A model generated the notes under the pieces. That model did no database searches. It had not been told where the DNA came from and saw nothing but the letters and a program-made list of their open reading frames with translations. DNA of 64,000 nt from assembly GCA_945910005.1 (NCBI GenBank), contig OX246741.1:49941298-50005297 (forward strand). The letters are read 5' to 3'. Source of the DNA: Isoperla grammatica. Lineage: Eukaryota > Arthropoda > Insecta > Plecoptera > Perlodidae. Shown here in pieces: positions 63,301 through 64,000 of this stretch (position 1 is the stretch's first letter; each line of letters begins with the position of its first letter). The position numbers and the translations under genes are program-made.

Positions 63301-64000
63301 AGTCGTGCTAATAGGATGTAACGTGAGTGTAGTCGTGCTAATAGGATGTAACGTGAGTGTAGTCGTGCAAATAGGATGTAACGTGAGTTTAGTCGTGCTA
63401 ATAGGATGTAACGTGAGTGTAGTCGTGCTAATAGGATGTAACGTGAGTGTAGTCGTGCTAATAGGATGTAACGTGAGTGTAGTCGTGCTAATAGGATGTA
63501 ACGTGAGTGTAGTCGTGCTAATAGAATGTAACGTGAAAGTAGTCGTGCTAATAGGATGTAACGTGAGTGTAGTCGTGCTAATAGGATGTAACGTGAGTGT
63601 AGTCGTGCTAATAGGATGTAGCGTGAGTGTAGTCGTGCTAATAGGATGTAACGGAGTGTAGTCGTGCTAATAGGATGTTACGTGAGTGTAGTCGTGCTAA
63701 TAGGATGTAACGTGAGTGAAGTCGTGCTATTAGGATGTAACGTGAGTGTAGTCGTGCTAATAGGATGTAACGTGAGTTTAGTCGTGCTAATAGTGTATGT
63801 AACGTGAGTGTAGTCGTGCTTATAGGATGTAACGTAAGTGTAGTCGTGCTAATAGGATATAACGTGAGTGTAGTCGTGCTGACAGGATGTAACGTGAGTG
63901 TAGTCGTGCTAATAGGATGTTACGTGAGTGAAGTCATGCTGACAGGATGTAACGTGAGTGTAGTCGTGCTGGCAGGATGTAACGTGAGTGTAGTCGTGCT

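Overview
The window looks like eukaryotic nuclear DNA from an invertebrate, most likely an arthropod and probably an insect. The background is AT-rich and dominated by non-coding sequence. Coding exons are few and show spliceosomal junctions. There are decayed LINEs, tRNA- and 5S-rRNA-derived SINEs, many foldback (MITE-like) elements and very large tandem arrays. Species cannot be named from the sequence. No operons, prokaryotic signals, CRISPR arrays or complete rRNA/tRNA genes were seen.

Layout. 0-11 kb: repeat-rich intergenic DNA with a tRNA-derived SINE (about 2.85-3.18 kb), a dead LINE reverse-transcriptase tail (about 5.8-6.2 kb), a family of related repeats in both orientations (4.4-9.9 kb) and a fourfold ~180-bp tandem repeat. 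11.65-14.44 kb: about 80 copies of a 35-bp minisatellite; nearly every unit carries a perfect CRE palindrome (TGACGTCA) beside a CCAT core, and the first part has a 175-bp higher-order period. 18.09-30.96 kb: a GC-rich exon, then about 97 tandem copies (~131 bp) of its own 3' end plus its 5' splice donor. 31-47 kb: foldback elements, a truncated LINE RT (minus strand), long AAT/GAA microsatellites, a 5S-derived SINE, a 200-N assembly gap and a 1.57-kb foldback element. 47.35-49.84 kb: a GC-rich terminal exon encoding a transmembrane segment and a long proline-rich tail. 53.1-60.3 kb: two intronless leucine-rich-repeat genes on the plus strand, with a decayed THAP-finger sequence (minus strand), a compact CRE/TATA promoter-like region and a 63-bp minisatellite between them. 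62.84 kb to the end: a 30-bp minisatellite that runs off the window.

How the pieces may relate. The 18-kb and 47-kb exons are phase-compatible (donor leaves two bases, acceptor supplies one) and share an unusual PP..W-D-[VI]-x-I-R motif. I infer that they may belong to one gene with a ~29-kb intron in which the exon-derived satellite grew; this needs RNA evidence. The two LRR genes share an architecture (signal peptide, LRRNT, LRRs, LRRCT, Thr-rich stalk, N-Q-W-W-I), but only the second keeps the following membrane anchor. Most other long open frames are shadows of tandem repeats or of GC-rich exons.
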